Of a stretch of DNA of 53,625 nucleotides, positions 41,822 through 51,027 are shown one piece after another (positions within the stretch are counted from its first letter, which is position 1; each line of letters starts with the position of its first letter). Made by a program: the position numbers and the translations under genes. The stretch lies in assembly GCA_026988035.1 (NCBI GenBank), contig JALSLY010000045.1, positions 1 through 53,625 of the forward strand, in the 5' to 3' direction. The notes under the pieces were generated by a model, which worked only from the letters and a program-made list of their open reading frames with translations, did not search any database and had not been told where the DNA came from. This DNA is from Thermotogae bacterium. GTDB taxonomy: Bacteria > Thermotogota > Thermotogae > Mesoaciditogales > Mesoaciditogaceae.

Positions 41822-44404
41822 TTGGATAAGTCTTATTCTCCAAAAAGTGTTGAACAGAAATGGTACAGAGCGTGGAAATTGTCTGGTATCTTTTCACCAA
41901 AAAGTGGAAACGGAAAGTTTTCCATGGTTATACCTCCTCCCAACATTACCGGTAAGTTACATATGGGTCATGCATTGAATATGGTTATTCAGGATATTGT
42001 GACTCGATATAACAGAATGAAAGGGAAAGAAACACTGTGGCTTCCAGGAGAGGATCACGCCGGGATCGCTACTCAAAATGTTGTAGTGAAAGAGTTAGCA
42101 AAAGAGGGAAAAAGTAAGGAAGATGTTGGAAGGAAGGAATTTATCAAGATCGCCTGGAAATGGGCCGACGAATATCGTGGAAGGATCCGTGAACAAATAG
42201 AAAGTATGGGAGCGTCGTGCGACTGGACACGGGAGCGTTTCACACTTGATGAAGGCTTAAGCAAGGCAGTTAGAAAGGTTTTCGTTTCCTTATACAAAAG
42301 AGGGCTCATTTATCGTGGAAAATATATGGTGAACTGGTGTCCAAAGTGTGGAACGGTTCTTTCAAACGAAGAAATAGAATATGAAGACGATGAAGGAAAG
42401 CTTTATCATATTAGGTATCCTATTGAAGAAGGTGGAGAGATTGTAATCGCTACAACGCGACCTGAGACAATGCTGGGTGATACAGCAATAGCGGTCAATC
42501 CTAAAGATGAAAGATACGAGAATATCATTGGGAAACATGCCATTTTACCCCTTGTTGGAAGACATATTCCGATCATAGCAGATGAATATGTTGATGTGAC
42601 ATTTGGAACTGGTGCTTTGAAAATTACGCCTGCACATGATCCAAACGATTTTGAAATTGGAAAGAAACATTCACTCGAAATGGTAGATATCTTTGATGAT
42701 AAAGCACGCGTAAAATTTAGTTCCCCATATAAAGGTATGGAGAGAGAAAAAGCTCGTGAAGCCATAGTGGCAGATCTCAAGAAAAAGGGTTATCTTTTTA
42801 AGGTTGAGGATTATACGCATTCTGTTGGACATTGTTATAGATGCCATACCGCAGTTGAGCCAAAACTTTCGGATCAATGGTTTGTCAAGATGAAACCTTT
42901 GGCCAAGCGTGCAATAGAGGTTGTGAAAAACGGGCAGGTGAATTTTCATCCAGATCGCTGGAAGAAAGTTTATTTGAACTGGATGGAAAATGTGCGAGAT
43001 TGGTGCATATCCCGTCAACTATGGTGGGGGCATAGAATACCTGTATGGTATTGTAAAGATTGTGGGTACTTAACCGTTTCGGAAGAAGATCCTAAAGAAT
43101 GTAAGGCGTGCGGATCCACAAATATTGTCCAAGATCCAGACGTGCTTGACACGTGGTTTTCGTCTGCGCTTTGGCCTTTTTCTACATTAGGATGGCCCGA
43201 AGAAACTGAGGATCTGAAAAGGTACTATCCAACTGATTTACTCGTAACTGGTTTCGACATAATATTCTTTTGGGTTGCACGAATGATCGTTATGGGATTG
43301 GAGTTCATGGGTGATATCCCCTTTCATGATGTTTACATTCATCAACTGGTTTGTGATAAATATGGACGGAAGATGTCAAAGTCGCTTGGAAATGGCATAG
43401 ATCCTCTTGACGTCGTTGAAAAATATGGAGCAGACGCAATGCGCATAACCTTATCTATGCTGGCAGCCCAAGGACGTGACATAAATCTGGACGAGCGGGT
43501 TTTTGAATCTTCTATGCATTTTTCGAACAAAATATGGAATGCAAGTCGTTTTGTCAAAATGAACACCGGGGATACTGTCCCTTCAAAACCAAAAGGCTTG
43601 ACAGTAGCTGATAGATGGATACTTTCGAGAATGAATGAAACGATAGACAAAGTCACAAATGCGATAGAATCTTACGATTTCAATCAAGCTTCACATCATG
43701 CGTACGATTTCTTCTGGGGTACTTTTTGTGATTGGTATATCGAAATATCAAAAGTTCAATTGAATGTTGATAAACTTCGTGAGAATACCAAGCAGGTTCT
43801 TTTGACTGTGCTGAAAAACAGCATGAAATTGCTTCATCCTTTTATGCCCTTCATAACAGAAGAAGTATGGGCTAATTTCTTCGATGGTTTTGTTGCAAGT
43901 TCTAAGTGGCCAAAAAAAGATGAAGAATTTGATTACGAAGATGAGGGTTTCGACTTCATAACAGAAACAATAAAGGGGATAAGAAGAATCAAGGCTGATC
44001 TCGAACTTACCCCGTCCACAAAAATCAAGGTTGCATTTGTTGGGGAAAATGAACTGCTAAAGGATGCAATAGTGAATAAGTACTTGGCAAAACTTGCAAG
44101 TGCATCGGAAGTTAAATGCTTGGCCTCAAAGCCAAAACATTCCATGTCGGCGGCGGTTAGTTCGAATACGGAAGTATTCGTCATAATAGACGAGAATTTT
44201 GATCTTGAGTTGGAATTGAAGCGTCTCGATTCAAAAGCATTGAAGATCGAAAAAGAGATGGAAAAATTGGCTTCAAAACTTTCAAATGAGGAATTTCTAA
44301 AGAAGGCTCCTGAGAAAATTGTGAACAAAGTGAAAAATGAGAGTAAGGAATTGAAAAAGATGTTCGAAAGGCTCTCTGAAACAATGAAAGCACTTAGGGA
44401 TTGA
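41822..44404 (+). CDS. valS: valyl-tRNA synthetase
   Basis: An 860-residue class I synthetase. The HIGH-type motif is PPPNITGKLHMGHALN, the editing domain contains TTRPETMLGDTAIAVNP and TPAHDPNDFEIG, zinc-type cysteines are seen in WCPKCG and YCKDCG, the KMSKS motif is GRKMSKSLGN, and a coiled coil forms the last 60 residues. TTG 41822 follows AAAGGGGA. A GTG at 41786 is a less likely start because it lies at the transcription start. Confidence 0.96.
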   Translation: MDKSYSPKSVEQKWYRAWKLSGIFSPKSGNGKFSMVIPPPNITGKLHMGHALNMVIQDIVTRYNRMKGKETLWLPGEDHAGIATQNVVVKELAKEGKSKEDVGRKEFIKIAWKWADEYRGRIREQIESMGASCDWTRERFTLDEGLSKAVRKVFVSLYKRGLIYRGKYMVNWCPKCGTVLSNEEIEYEDDEGKLYHIRYPIEEGGEIVIATTRPETMLGDTAIAVNPKDERYENIIGKHAILPLVGRHIPIIADEYVDVTFGTGALKITPAHDPNDFEIGKKHSLEMVDIFDDKARVKFSSPYKGMEREKAREAIVADLKKKGYLFKVEDYTHSVGHCYRCHTAVEPKLSDQWFVKMKPLAKRAIEVVKNGQVNFHPDRWKKVYLNWMENVRDWCISRQLWWGHRIPVWYCKDCGYLTVSEEDPKECKACGSTNIVQDPDVLDTWFSSALWPFSTLGWPEETEDLKRYYPTDLLVTGFDIIFFWVARMIVMGLEFMGDIPFHDVYIHQLVCDKYGRKMSKSLGNGIDPLDVVEKYGADAMRITLSMLAAQGRDINLDERVFESSMHFSNKIWNASRFVKMNTGDTVPSKPKGLTVADRWILSRMNETIDKVTNAIESYDFNQASHHAYDFFWGTFCDWYIEISKVQLNVDKLRENTKQVLLTVLKNSMKLLHPFMPFITEEVWANFFDGFVASSKWPKKDEEFDYEDEGFDFITETIKGIRRIKADLELTPSTKIKVAFVGENELLKDAIVNKYLAKLASASEVKCLASKPKHSMSAAVSSNTEVFVIIDENFDLELELKRLDSKALKIEKEMEKLASKLSNEEFLKKAPEKIVNKVKNESKELKKMFERLSETMKALRD

Positions 44405-44410
44405 TCTGGT

Positions 44411-45730
44411 ATGAGATATGACGAAATGTTAAGAATGCTTTATTCAGTTCACCCTGAGGCTAAGATAAGGTTAGGGCTTGTTAGGATAAAAGAATTGCTT
44501 AAAAGGTTGGGAAACCCGCAAGATTCTTTCGAGTACATACATGTCGCTGGAACCAACGGAAAAGGTACTGTTACAAGAACAATTGGGAAAATCCTCAGTG
44601 TACATGGTCTCAAAGTTGGTACTTATTTTTCTCCCCATCTTGAAACATTTAGAGAACGTATTCGGGTGAATGATACTTATATATCCAAAGAAGACGCTGT
44701 TAAAACATTTGAAGTGGTTTCAAAAGAAGCGATTGCTATGGCAAGATCTCCGGATATGGCCCCAACATTTTTTGAAATAGTTACAGCTATGGCCTTTTTG
44801 TACTTTAAATTCGAGAACGTTGATGTTGTAATCTCAGAAGTGGGACTTGGGGGACGTTTCGATGCTACCAATGTCATCGAAAAACCTCTTTGTTCTGTTA
44901 TAACTTCTGTGGATTACGATCACATGGAAACTCTTGGCTCGTCTCTTTCTCAAATAGCCTTTGAAAAAGCAGGAATAATCAAGCCAAATGTTCCGCTTGT
45001 AGTTGGAGAAATCGAAGCAGAACCAATGAAGGTAATTATCTCGAAAGCAAGGGAAATGAACTGCGATGTGAAACTTTTGGGCAAAGATTTCAGGTATAGG
45101 ATAAACAGAACCGAATTAGGGAAAAATGCTTTTAATTTTACGGGCGAACGTTGGAATCTCCCCCTTGAAACGCGGATGAATGGTTTGCATGCTATGAAAA
45201 ATTTATCCATTTCGCTTGCAACTCTTGAAACTCTTGAAAAATTAGGAATGTTCAAATTTGACGAGAAAAAGTTGTACGACACAATTTTTACGATAGCGTG
45301 GGAAGGTAGATTTGAGTGGCTTCCATCCGATGTCATGATAATATTGGATGTCGCTCATAACACCCCTGCCATGAAGATGCTGAACAAGAATTTGAATACA
45401 TATTTTCCAAAGAGAAAAATCAATGCGATAATCGGTATTTTAAACGACAAGGATTACAAGGGAATGATAAGCTCAATAGCTCCAAGTATTGAGAGACTTT
45501 ACGTAACAACGCCACACAGTCCACGTGCGGCCAATCCTTTTGAAATATACTCCTGGGCAGCGCAAAAATATAACAACGTCGGTTTCATGAAAAACATAGA
45601 AGATGCAGTGAGTTCTTGTCTTGACATGTGTAAAAGGGAAAATTCTGTTATGGTAGTGAGTGGCTCGTTTTACACTGTAGGCGTGGCTCGCACTTTCCTC
45701 ACAGGCAATGTTGACGCTGATAAGGAGTAA
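44411..45730 (+). CDS. folC: folylpolyglutamate synthase / dihydrofolate synthase
   Basis: A 439-residue Mur-ligase-type enzyme that adds glutamate to folates. The P-loop is HVAGTNGKGTVTR near residues 46-58; SPHLETFRERIRVND, VISEVGLGGRFDATNV and SVDYDHMETLGSSLSQIAFEKAGIIK follow. It lies six bases after valS, a common pairing in this group. Confidence 0.93.
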   Translation: MRYDEMLRMLYSVHPEAKIRLGLVRIKELLKRLGNPQDSFEYIHVAGTNGKGTVTRTIGKILSVHGLKVGTYFSPHLETFRERIRVNDTYISKEDAVKTFEVVSKEAIAMARSPDMAPTFFEIVTAMAFLYFKFENVDVVISEVGLGGRFDATNVIEKPLCSVITSVDYDHMETLGSSLSQIAFEKAGIIKPNVPLVVGEIEAEPMKVIISKAREMNCDVKLLGKDFRYRINRTELGKNAFNFTGERWNLPLETRMNGLHAMKNLSISLATLETLEKLGMFKFDEKKLYDTIFTIAWEGRFEWLPSDVMIILDVAHNTPAMKMLNKNLNTYFPKRKINAIIGILNDKDYKGMISSIAPSIERLYVTTPHSPRAANPFEIYSWAAQKYNNVGFMKNIEDAVSSCLDMCKRENSVMVVSGSFYTVGVARTFLTGNVDADKE

Positions 45731-45738
45731 AATAAAAA

Positions 45739-46305
45739 GTGATCTGGGGACTAAAAGGCATTTTGCATTCTAAGACAGAGAATTCCATTATTCTGGAAAT
45801 TAATGGCGTGTTTTTCGAAATACTAATTTGCACCAAACATTCTGCGCGTTTCCATACTGGTGAAGAAGTCTTTCTTTACATTCGTGAAACAGTTCGAGAA
45901 AACAGTCCGCTTGAACTGATTGGATTTGTAAATGAAGATGAACGTGCTCTCTACGATGCATTGATAAGAATAAATGGAATTGGTCCAAGGAATGCACTGA
46001 AGATCTTGGATGTAACCGACCTTAACAGTTTTGTAAACGCTGTAGATTCGAAAGATACCCTTTTTCTTAGATCTCTTCCTGGTATAGGGGCCAAAATGGC
46101 AGAGCGTATTATTTTGGAACTTTCTGGAAAGCTCCATTCTGCTATTAATGCAAATGATCACATTGGAGAAGCGTTGGAAACGATGATGGCTTTAGGCTTT
46201 TCTCGCAGTGAAGCTTTTGAAGCAATTAAAAGGGCCACAGGAAGTGGTGCCAAGGAACTGGAAGAGATTATCAAGTCTGCGCTCTCTTCCATAAAAAAGA
46301 ATTAA
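45739..46305 (+). CDS. ruvA: Holliday junction DNA helicase RuvA
   Basis: A 188-residue protein with the OB-fold start (IWGLKGILHSKTENSIILEINGVFFEI), two helix-hairpin-helix motifs (LIRINGIGPRNALKIL and LRSLPGIGAKMAERIILEL) and the C-terminal RuvB-contacting domain (EALETMMALGFSRSEAFEAIKRA). It binds four-way junctions with RuvB. Start GTG 45739. Confidence 0.93.
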   Translation: MIWGLKGILHSKTENSIILEINGVFFEILICTKHSARFHTGEEVFLYIRETVRENSPLELIGFVNEDERALYDALIRINGIGPRNALKILDVTDLNSFVNAVDSKDTLFLRSLPGIGAKMAERIILELSGKLHSAINANDHIGEALETMMALGFSRSEAFEAIKRATGSGAKELEEIIKSALSSIKKN

Positions 46306-46327
46306 TCATTTGTTGAGAAAATTCGTG

Positions 46328-46333
46328 TATAAT
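46328..46333 (+). promoter_or_regulatory. -10 box of glmU
   Basis: TATAAT 18 bases before glmU. The -35 is not clear. It separates the valS-folC-ruvA set from the glmU operon. Confidence 0.4.
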
Positions 46334-46350
46334 TCCAAAGGTGATGAAAG

Positions 46351-47703
46351 ATGAAAAGAGCTTTGATTCTCGCTGGTGGTCTTGGAAAAAGGATGCATTC
46401 ACCAAGACCAAAGGTTATTCATGAAATACTTGGAAAGCCCGTTGTCAAGTGGGTGATTGATGCGGCAAGGAGAGCAGGTATTAACGATGTTGGTGTGGTT
46501 GTGGGGCACGGTGGTAAAACTGTAAAGAATGTGCTCGACGAAGATGTGAAAGTTTATTTTCAACCCGAACAACTTGGGACCGCTGACGCTGTAAAATCCG
46601 CCATGGAATTTTTAGACGGACGCATTGTGATACTTTATGGTGACGTACCACTTGTTAGGCCCTCCACTATAAAGAAGCTTTTGGAAAATGGAGCAGATAT
46701 GACCGTGCTCACAGCCAATACAGAAAAACCGGATGGATATGGCAGAATAGTGAGAAAAAATGGTGAAATTTTCAAAATAGTCGAAGATGCCGATGCCACT
46801 GCAGAGGAACTGAAGATACACGAAATAAATAGTGGAATGTATGCCTTTAACGCTGATGCCTTAAAACTTGCATTGAAACGTATTACTCCTAACAACCAAA
46901 AAGGTGAATATTATTTGACCGATGCTGTAGACATTCTTTTGAAAGAAGGCAGAACTGTTGACACAGTTAAAATAGAAAACGAACTGGAAATATTGGGTGC
47001 AAATACACAAAAAGAGTTATCACTGCTTTTTAGAATTGCCCGCGAGGAAATACTTGTTTCTTTAATGAACTCTGGGATTACTATAGAGGATCCAGCGAGT
47101 ACATTTGTTGGTCCAGATGTCCATATTGAGCGAGGTGCTGTTTTGAAACCATTCACTTTTATTTATGGAAATAGTTTTATCGCATCTGAGGCAGTAATAG
47201 GACCCGCAACGACACTCGTCAATACGATCGTTGGTGAAAGAAGTTCTATATGTAGATCAGAATGCGACGAAGCAAAAGTTGGGAAAAACTGTTCAGTAGG
47301 CCCTTTTTCGCGTCTGCGCCCCGGTACAGTTTTGGAAGATAATGTTAAGATCGGCAATTATGTTGAGGTTAAGAATTCTCATCTTTTTGAGAATGTAAAA
47401 GCTCAACATCTTACTTATCTTGGAGATGCCACAGTTGGTGCAGGAACAAATGTGGGAGCTGGTACAATAACGTGTAATTATGATGGGGTAAAAAAGAACA
47501 AAACGACTATTGGGAAACACGTTTTTATAGGATCAAATAGTGCCTTAGTTGCACCTGTTAAGATCAGCGATAATGCAATGATTGGAGCAGGATCGGTTAT
47601 CACAGAGGATGTCCCAGCTTATGCGCTTGCACTTGGAAGGGCAAGGCAAATAAATAAGGAAGGCTGGGTGCTCAAGAAAATGGAGGCAAACGATGAGAAA
47701 TGA
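46351..47703 (+). CDS. glmU: bifunctional GlcN-1-P acetyltransferase / GlcNAc-1-P uridyltransferase
   Basis: A 450-residue enzyme making UDP-GlcNAc. The N-terminal uridyltransferase has LILAGGLGKRMHSPRPKVIHEI and YGDVPLV; the C-terminal left-handed beta-helix shows hexapeptide repeats from about residue 250 (VFIGSNSALVAPVKI and others) and the acetyltransferase motif with LTYLGDATVGAGTNVGAGTITCNYDG. Its stop overlaps the start of prs by 11 bases. Confidence 0.96.
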   Translation: MKRALILAGGLGKRMHSPRPKVIHEILGKPVVKWVIDAARRAGINDVGVVVGHGGKTVKNVLDEDVKVYFQPEQLGTADAVKSAMEFLDGRIVILYGDVPLVRPSTIKKLLENGADMTVLTANTEKPDGYGRIVRKNGEIFKIVEDADATAEELKIHEINSGMYAFNADALKLALKRITPNNQKGEYYLTDAVDILLKEGRTVDTVKIENELEILGANTQKELSLLFRIAREEILVSLMNSGITIEDPASTFVGPDVHIERGAVLKPFTFIYGNSFIASEAVIGPATTLVNTIVGERSSICRSECDEAKVGKNCSVGPFSRLRPGTVLEDNVKIGNYVEVKNSHLFENVKAQHLTYLGDATVGAGTNVGAGTITCNYDGVKKNKTTIGKHVFIGSNSALVAPVKISDNAMIGAGSVITEDVPAYALALGRARQINKEGWVLKKMEANDEK

Positions 47704-48634
47704 ATTGAAAATTCTCGGAGGATCATCCAATCGCCAACTTCTCGAAAGAATATGCGCTTATGTAAATGTGCCGCCGGCGTCTATAGAAATTTCAAGATTT
47801 TCCGATGGTGAAATAAGTCTTAGAATAGCAGAAACGGTCCGTGGTCATGATGTTTTTCTCGTTCAGTCCACATCTACTCCTGTCAATGAAAATCTTATGG
47901 AACTATTGATCATTATAGATGCCCTCAAACGAGCTTCGGCTAATAGTATAACTATTGTCATGCCATACTATGGTTACGCTCGGCAAGATAGAAAGGCAAA
48001 AGGGCGAGATCCCATCACAGCAAAATTGGTAGCCAATCTTCTCACAGTGGCTGGTGCTACGAGGGTTCTTACTGTTGATCTCCATGCAGAGCAAATACAG
48101 GGATTCTTTGACATACCAGTGGATAATTTGCAGTCATTTCCAGTGTTTGTTGAAGCGCTCAAGAAATATGAGATTCTCGACAACGAAAAAACAGTCATAG
48201 TTTCACCGGACGTGGGGGCTGTAAAAAGAGCGAGAAAGATTGCTGAAAAACTCAGAATGCCTTTGGCCATCCTTGATAAAAGACGTCCTAAAGACAATGT
48301 TGCCGAAGTTCTTAATGTGATAGGAGAAGTTGATGGTATGACAGCTATCATGTTTGATGATATAATTGACACTGCTCGTACTTTAGTAGCTGGAGTGCAA
48401 ACTTTGAAAGAGCATGGTGCAAAAAAAGTAATAGCATGCGCGACACATGCAGTTTTCTCGGGTAAAGCACTGGATATTATAGATAGGTCACCCATTGATC
48501 GTGTATACGTGACAGATACTATTTCACACGAAGAAATGCCTGATAAGATAAAAGTAGTGTCTATAGCTCCTCTTTTGGGAGAAGCGATAATGAGGATCAG
48601 AAAAAATCTTTCCGTGAGTATATTGTTTAGATAA
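47693..48634 (+). CDS. prs: ribose-phosphate pyrophosphokinase
   Basis: A 313-residue PRPP synthetase. It opens LKILGGSSNRQLLERICAYV, and has the FSDGEISLRIAETVRG and DRKAKGRDPITAKLVANLL catalytic segments, DLHAEQIQGFFDIPVDNL and the PRPP loop FDDIIDTARTL. Provides PRPP for nucleotide and amino acid synthesis. glmU-prs-rplY-pth is a widespread gene order. Confidence 0.96.
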   Translation: MRNELKILGGSSNRQLLERICAYVNVPPASIEISRFSDGEISLRIAETVRGHDVFLVQSTSTPVNENLMELLIIIDALKRASANSITIVMPYYGYARQDRKAKGRDPITAKLVANLLTVAGATRVLTVDLHAEQIQGFFDIPVDNLQSFPVFVEALKKYEILDNEKTVIVSPDVGAVKRARKIAEKLRMPLAILDKRRPKDNVAEVLNVIGEVDGMTAIMFDDIIDTARTLVAGVQTLKEHGAKKVIACATHAVFSGKALDIIDRSPIDRVYVTDTISHEEMPDKIKVVSIAPLLGEAIMRIRKNLSVSILFR

Positions 48635-48649
48635 AAAGGAGGAATTTCA

Positions 48650-49291
48650 ATGGCTTTGAACTTAGAAACAACTGTTAGAGAAAGAGATAAAGCCAAGAGA
48701 TTGTTGAAAAGGAAACTCGTGCCGGGGATAGTGTATGGGCCAGGTCATGAGAATGTAAAGGTTCAGATTCCAGAAAGTGAAATTGTCTCGGTGTTACACA
48801 AAGCAAAGGAAACTACGCCGATTCATCTTGTTATTAGGGGAGAAGACGGTGAGATTGAGAAAGATGTCTTTATAAAAAGTATTCAGCTTCACAAACTGAC
48901 TGACAAAATCATTCACGTGGATTTTTACGAACCGGAACCCGGAAAGGTTATGCATTTCAAAATTCCGCTTAAGTTTGTTGGAGAACCAGTTGGCGTTAAA
49001 GCAGGTGGAATACTTGAAGAGATTATAAGAGAACTTGAAATCGAAGTTCTTCCGAAGGATTTGATCGAGGAGATTGTTGTGGATACGTCAAATCTCCAAG
49101 TTGGAGAAGCTATTAGGATTAAAGATATTGACATTCCAGAAACAATGAAAGTCCTTGAGGATCCAGATGAAGTTCTCGTAGCTGTCAAAGCACCAAGGGC
49201 TGAAGAAGTTGTGACACCAACTGTAGAGGAAGAAGAAGTAGAACCAGAAGCTATAAAGGAAAAATCAGAGGAAGAGTCTAAAGAGGAATAA
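48650..49291 (+). CDS. rplY: 50S ribosomal protein L25 (CTC type)
   Basis: A 213-residue L25 with the N-terminal 5S rRNA-binding domain (NLETTVRERDKAKRLLKRKLVPGIVYGPG) and a C-terminal CTC-type domain (EVLPKDLIEEIVVDTSNLQVGEAIRIKDIDIPE) plus an acidic tail rich in Glu. The longer CTC form binds 5S rRNA and is linked to stress in some bacteria. AAAGGAGG precedes the ATG. Confidence 0.94.
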   Translation: MALNLETTVRERDKAKRLLKRKLVPGIVYGPGHENVKVQIPESEIVSVLHKAKETTPIHLVIRGEDGEIEKDVFIKSIQLHKLTDKIIHVDFYEPEPGKVMHFKIPLKFVGEPVGVKAGGILEEIIRELEIEVLPKDLIEEIVVDTSNLQVGEAIRIKDIDIPETMKVLEDPDEVLVAVKAPRAEEVVTPTVEEEEVEPEAIKEKSEEESKEE

Positions 49292-49293
49292 TA

Positions 49294-49857
49294 GTGAGTA
49301 AGTTTGTCGTTGTAGGGTTGGGGAACCCCGGTTCGCGGTATGCTCTTACTCGACATAACATTGGTTTTCTTTTTCTTGATGAATTTTTGAGAAAATATCA
49401 CTCAGCTCAAACCACAAAAAAAGGGAATTACATTTCTTATATTGTTCAAGTCGAAGGCTTGGTTTTTAACTTGATCAGACCGCTCACTTTTATGAATTTG
49501 AGCGGTCAGATTTTTCGCATTCTTCAGACACAGACGCCTCCTTTGATAGTTCACGATGACCTCGATCTCCCTTTGGGGAAAATTAGAATAAGGCCTGATG
49601 GTTCTTCTGGGGGGCATAAAGGTGTAAAATCTATTATAGAATCTCTTGGAACAGATAAAGTACCGCGAATTCGGATTGGAATTGGACCAAAAGTGGGAGA
49701 TGCTGTTAACTTTGTGTTAGGAGAGTTCACAAACGACGAACTGGATATCGTAAAGAAAGTTGTAAATGTATGCGTTGAAGCAACAATTACCATAGCCAAA
49801 GATGGGATAAAAGTGGCGATGAATAAATATAATTCAAATTCTATGAAGGTGATTTGA
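49294..49857 (+). CDS. pth: peptidyl-tRNA hydrolase
   Basis: A 187-residue enzyme that frees peptides from dropped peptidyl-tRNA. GLGNPGSRYALTRHNIGFLFLD shows the catalytic N10 and H20; LTFMNLSGQ and DDLDLPLGKIRIRPDGSSGGHKG follow. GTG start two bases after rplY. Joined to the next gene as TGAATG. Confidence 0.95.
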   Translation: MSKFVVVGLGNPGSRYALTRHNIGFLFLDEFLRKYHSAQTTKKGNYISYIVQVEGLVFNLIRPLTFMNLSGQIFRILQTQTPPLIVHDDLDLPLGKIRIRPDGSSGGHKGVKSIIESLGTDKVPRIRIGIGPKVGDAVNFVLGEFTNDELDIVKKVVNVCVEATITIAKDGIKVAMNKYNSNSMKVI

Positions 49858-50268
49858 ATGGGTGAAAAGTGTTCTGTATGCGGACGAGAAGCGAGTTTGA
49901 TAATTGATGTACACTCACTTGGGTTTACAAAGCAAGTGGTATATTGTAAAAATTGTCTGAGAAGTGCGATTCGAAATTCTGGAAAGAGAAAGCTTCATTC
50001 AGATATTGATACGTGGACGCTGTTCAATTCAAAACCAAAATTGCAGATGAGCGTGGATTTTTCAGAGATAGATTCCTTCAATTTGTTAAACGACAGTCTT
50101 AAAAGGACTTTTGGTAGAGAACTTGGCAACGAAGAACGCATAAGGTATAAGTTGTCTCGTTTAAGGGGGAAGATGAAAAAGGCAATTCAAAATGAAAATT
50201 ACGAACTGGCTGGTATATTAAAAAGAGAAATAGACCAGCTGGAGTCTAATTTCAGAAAAACCAGATGA
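49858..50268 (+). CDS. UvrB/UvrC-motif (McsA-like) zinc protein
   Basis: A 136-residue protein with an N-terminal zinc knuckle (CSVCGREA and YCKNCLR: C5, C8, C32, C35) and a C-terminal UVR motif (YKLSRLRGKMKKAIQNENYELAGILKREIDQLES). The pattern resembles McsA but with only one CxxC pair of pairs; the role is unknown here, possibly a stress or protein-interaction adaptor. Starts immediately after pth and overlaps yigZ by four bases. Confidence 0.82.
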   Translation: MGEKCSVCGREASLIIDVHSLGFTKQVVYCKNCLRSAIRNSGKRKLHSDIDTWTLFNSKPKLQMSVDFSEIDSFNLLNDSLKRTFGRELGNEERIRYKLSRLRGKMKKAIQNENYELAGILKREIDQLESNFRKTR

Positions 50269-50870
50269 ATTTCAAAACTTTCATTTCCATTTCGAGTGAT
50301 GTGCGAAGGCGTGTGAAAATTAAGCGCTCTGAATTTATAGTTAGCGCTCAAAGGGTACATTCGGAAATAGAAGTCAAGAATTTTTTAACGAAAGTAGCCA
50401 AAGAATTTAGAGATGCCTCTCACAATTGCTGGGCATATAAAATAGGTTTTCTCGAATCTTCGTCCGATGCGGGCGAACCCAGTGGTACGGCTGGAGTTCC
50501 AATTTTAGGTAGTATCAAATCGTCAAGGTTAGATAGAATAGCTGTGGTTGTCACAAGGTATTTTGGAGGCATAAAATTGGGAATTAGAGGTCTCATAGAT
50601 GCGTATTCTCGGGTTGCAGCTCTTGCATTGGACAGCGCAAAGAAGGTGAGATTCCTGATTGGGAAGAAAATCGTGGTTGAAGTTGGCTATCCGGATTTGG
50701 AGAAAATGATGTATAAATTTAGGAAAGCCGGATATTTTTACGCAGAACCCCCGCAGTTCACCGAAAAAATAAGATTAGAGTTATTCATCCCTCAGAATGC
50801 AGAAATTGATATTCCTCATAAAGAATTAGGAATATGTGAGCTCTCAGAAGAAAAACTCATACATATTTGA
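50265..50870 (+). CDS. yigZ: YigZ/IMPACT family protein
   Basis: A 201-residue UPF0029 protein: RRRVKIKRSEFIVSAQRVHSEIEVKNFL, then DASHNCWAYKIG, SSDAGEPSGTAGVPIL and VVVTRYFGGIKLGIRGLIDAYS. The C-terminal domain (LIGKKIVVEVGYPDLEKMMY) is the DUF1949 type. Related to eukaryotic IMPACT, which modulates translation control; bacterial function is unclear. Last gene of the glmU operon. Confidence 0.9.
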   Translation: MNFKTFISISSDVRRRVKIKRSEFIVSAQRVHSEIEVKNFLTKVAKEFRDASHNCWAYKIGFLESSSDAGEPSGTAGVPILGSIKSSRLDRIAVVVTRYFGGIKLGIRGLIDAYSRVAALALDSAKKVRFLIGKKIVVEVGYPDLEKMMYKFRKAGYFYAEPPQFTEKIRLELFIPQNAEIDIPHKELGICELSEEKLIHI

Positions 50871-50912
50871 TTGTCAAAATAATCGCGTAAAATTTGTGTA
50901 TTGTAATTCGAC

Positions 50913-50935
50913 TACCATCCAGATTTTGGATGGTA
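50913..50935. promoter_or_regulatory. upstream activator site 1 (inverted repeat)
   Basis: TACCATCCA (50913-50921) and TGGATGGTA (50927-50935) are perfect 9-base arms with a 5-base spacer, centred 76 bases before the -12 element of the following sigma-54 type promoter. The same repeat recurs before fabF. It would suit a dimeric enhancer-binding protein. No binding-protein gene is in the window. Confidence 0.65.
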
Positions 50936-50984
50936 AGCGTTGTTATAAATGCATAAAGATCGTAAAAGTAAGGGCTTTTATATC

Positions 50985-51001
50985 TTGGCACAAATTTTGC
51001 T
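50985..51001 (+). promoter_or_regulatory. sigma-54 (-24/-12) promoter of the HprK/PEPCK-like gene
   Basis: TTGGCACAAATTTTGCT matches the sigma-54 consensus TTGGCACGnnnnTTGCT at all defined positions except one (A for G). GG and GC are exactly 12 bases apart. Transcription would start near 51012, so the leader is only about 16 bases long, including the AAGGGAAG ribosome site. No sigma-70 promoter of comparable quality was seen. Confidence 0.7.
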
Positions 51002-51027
51002 AACATTTTTAAGGAAAAAGGGAAGTG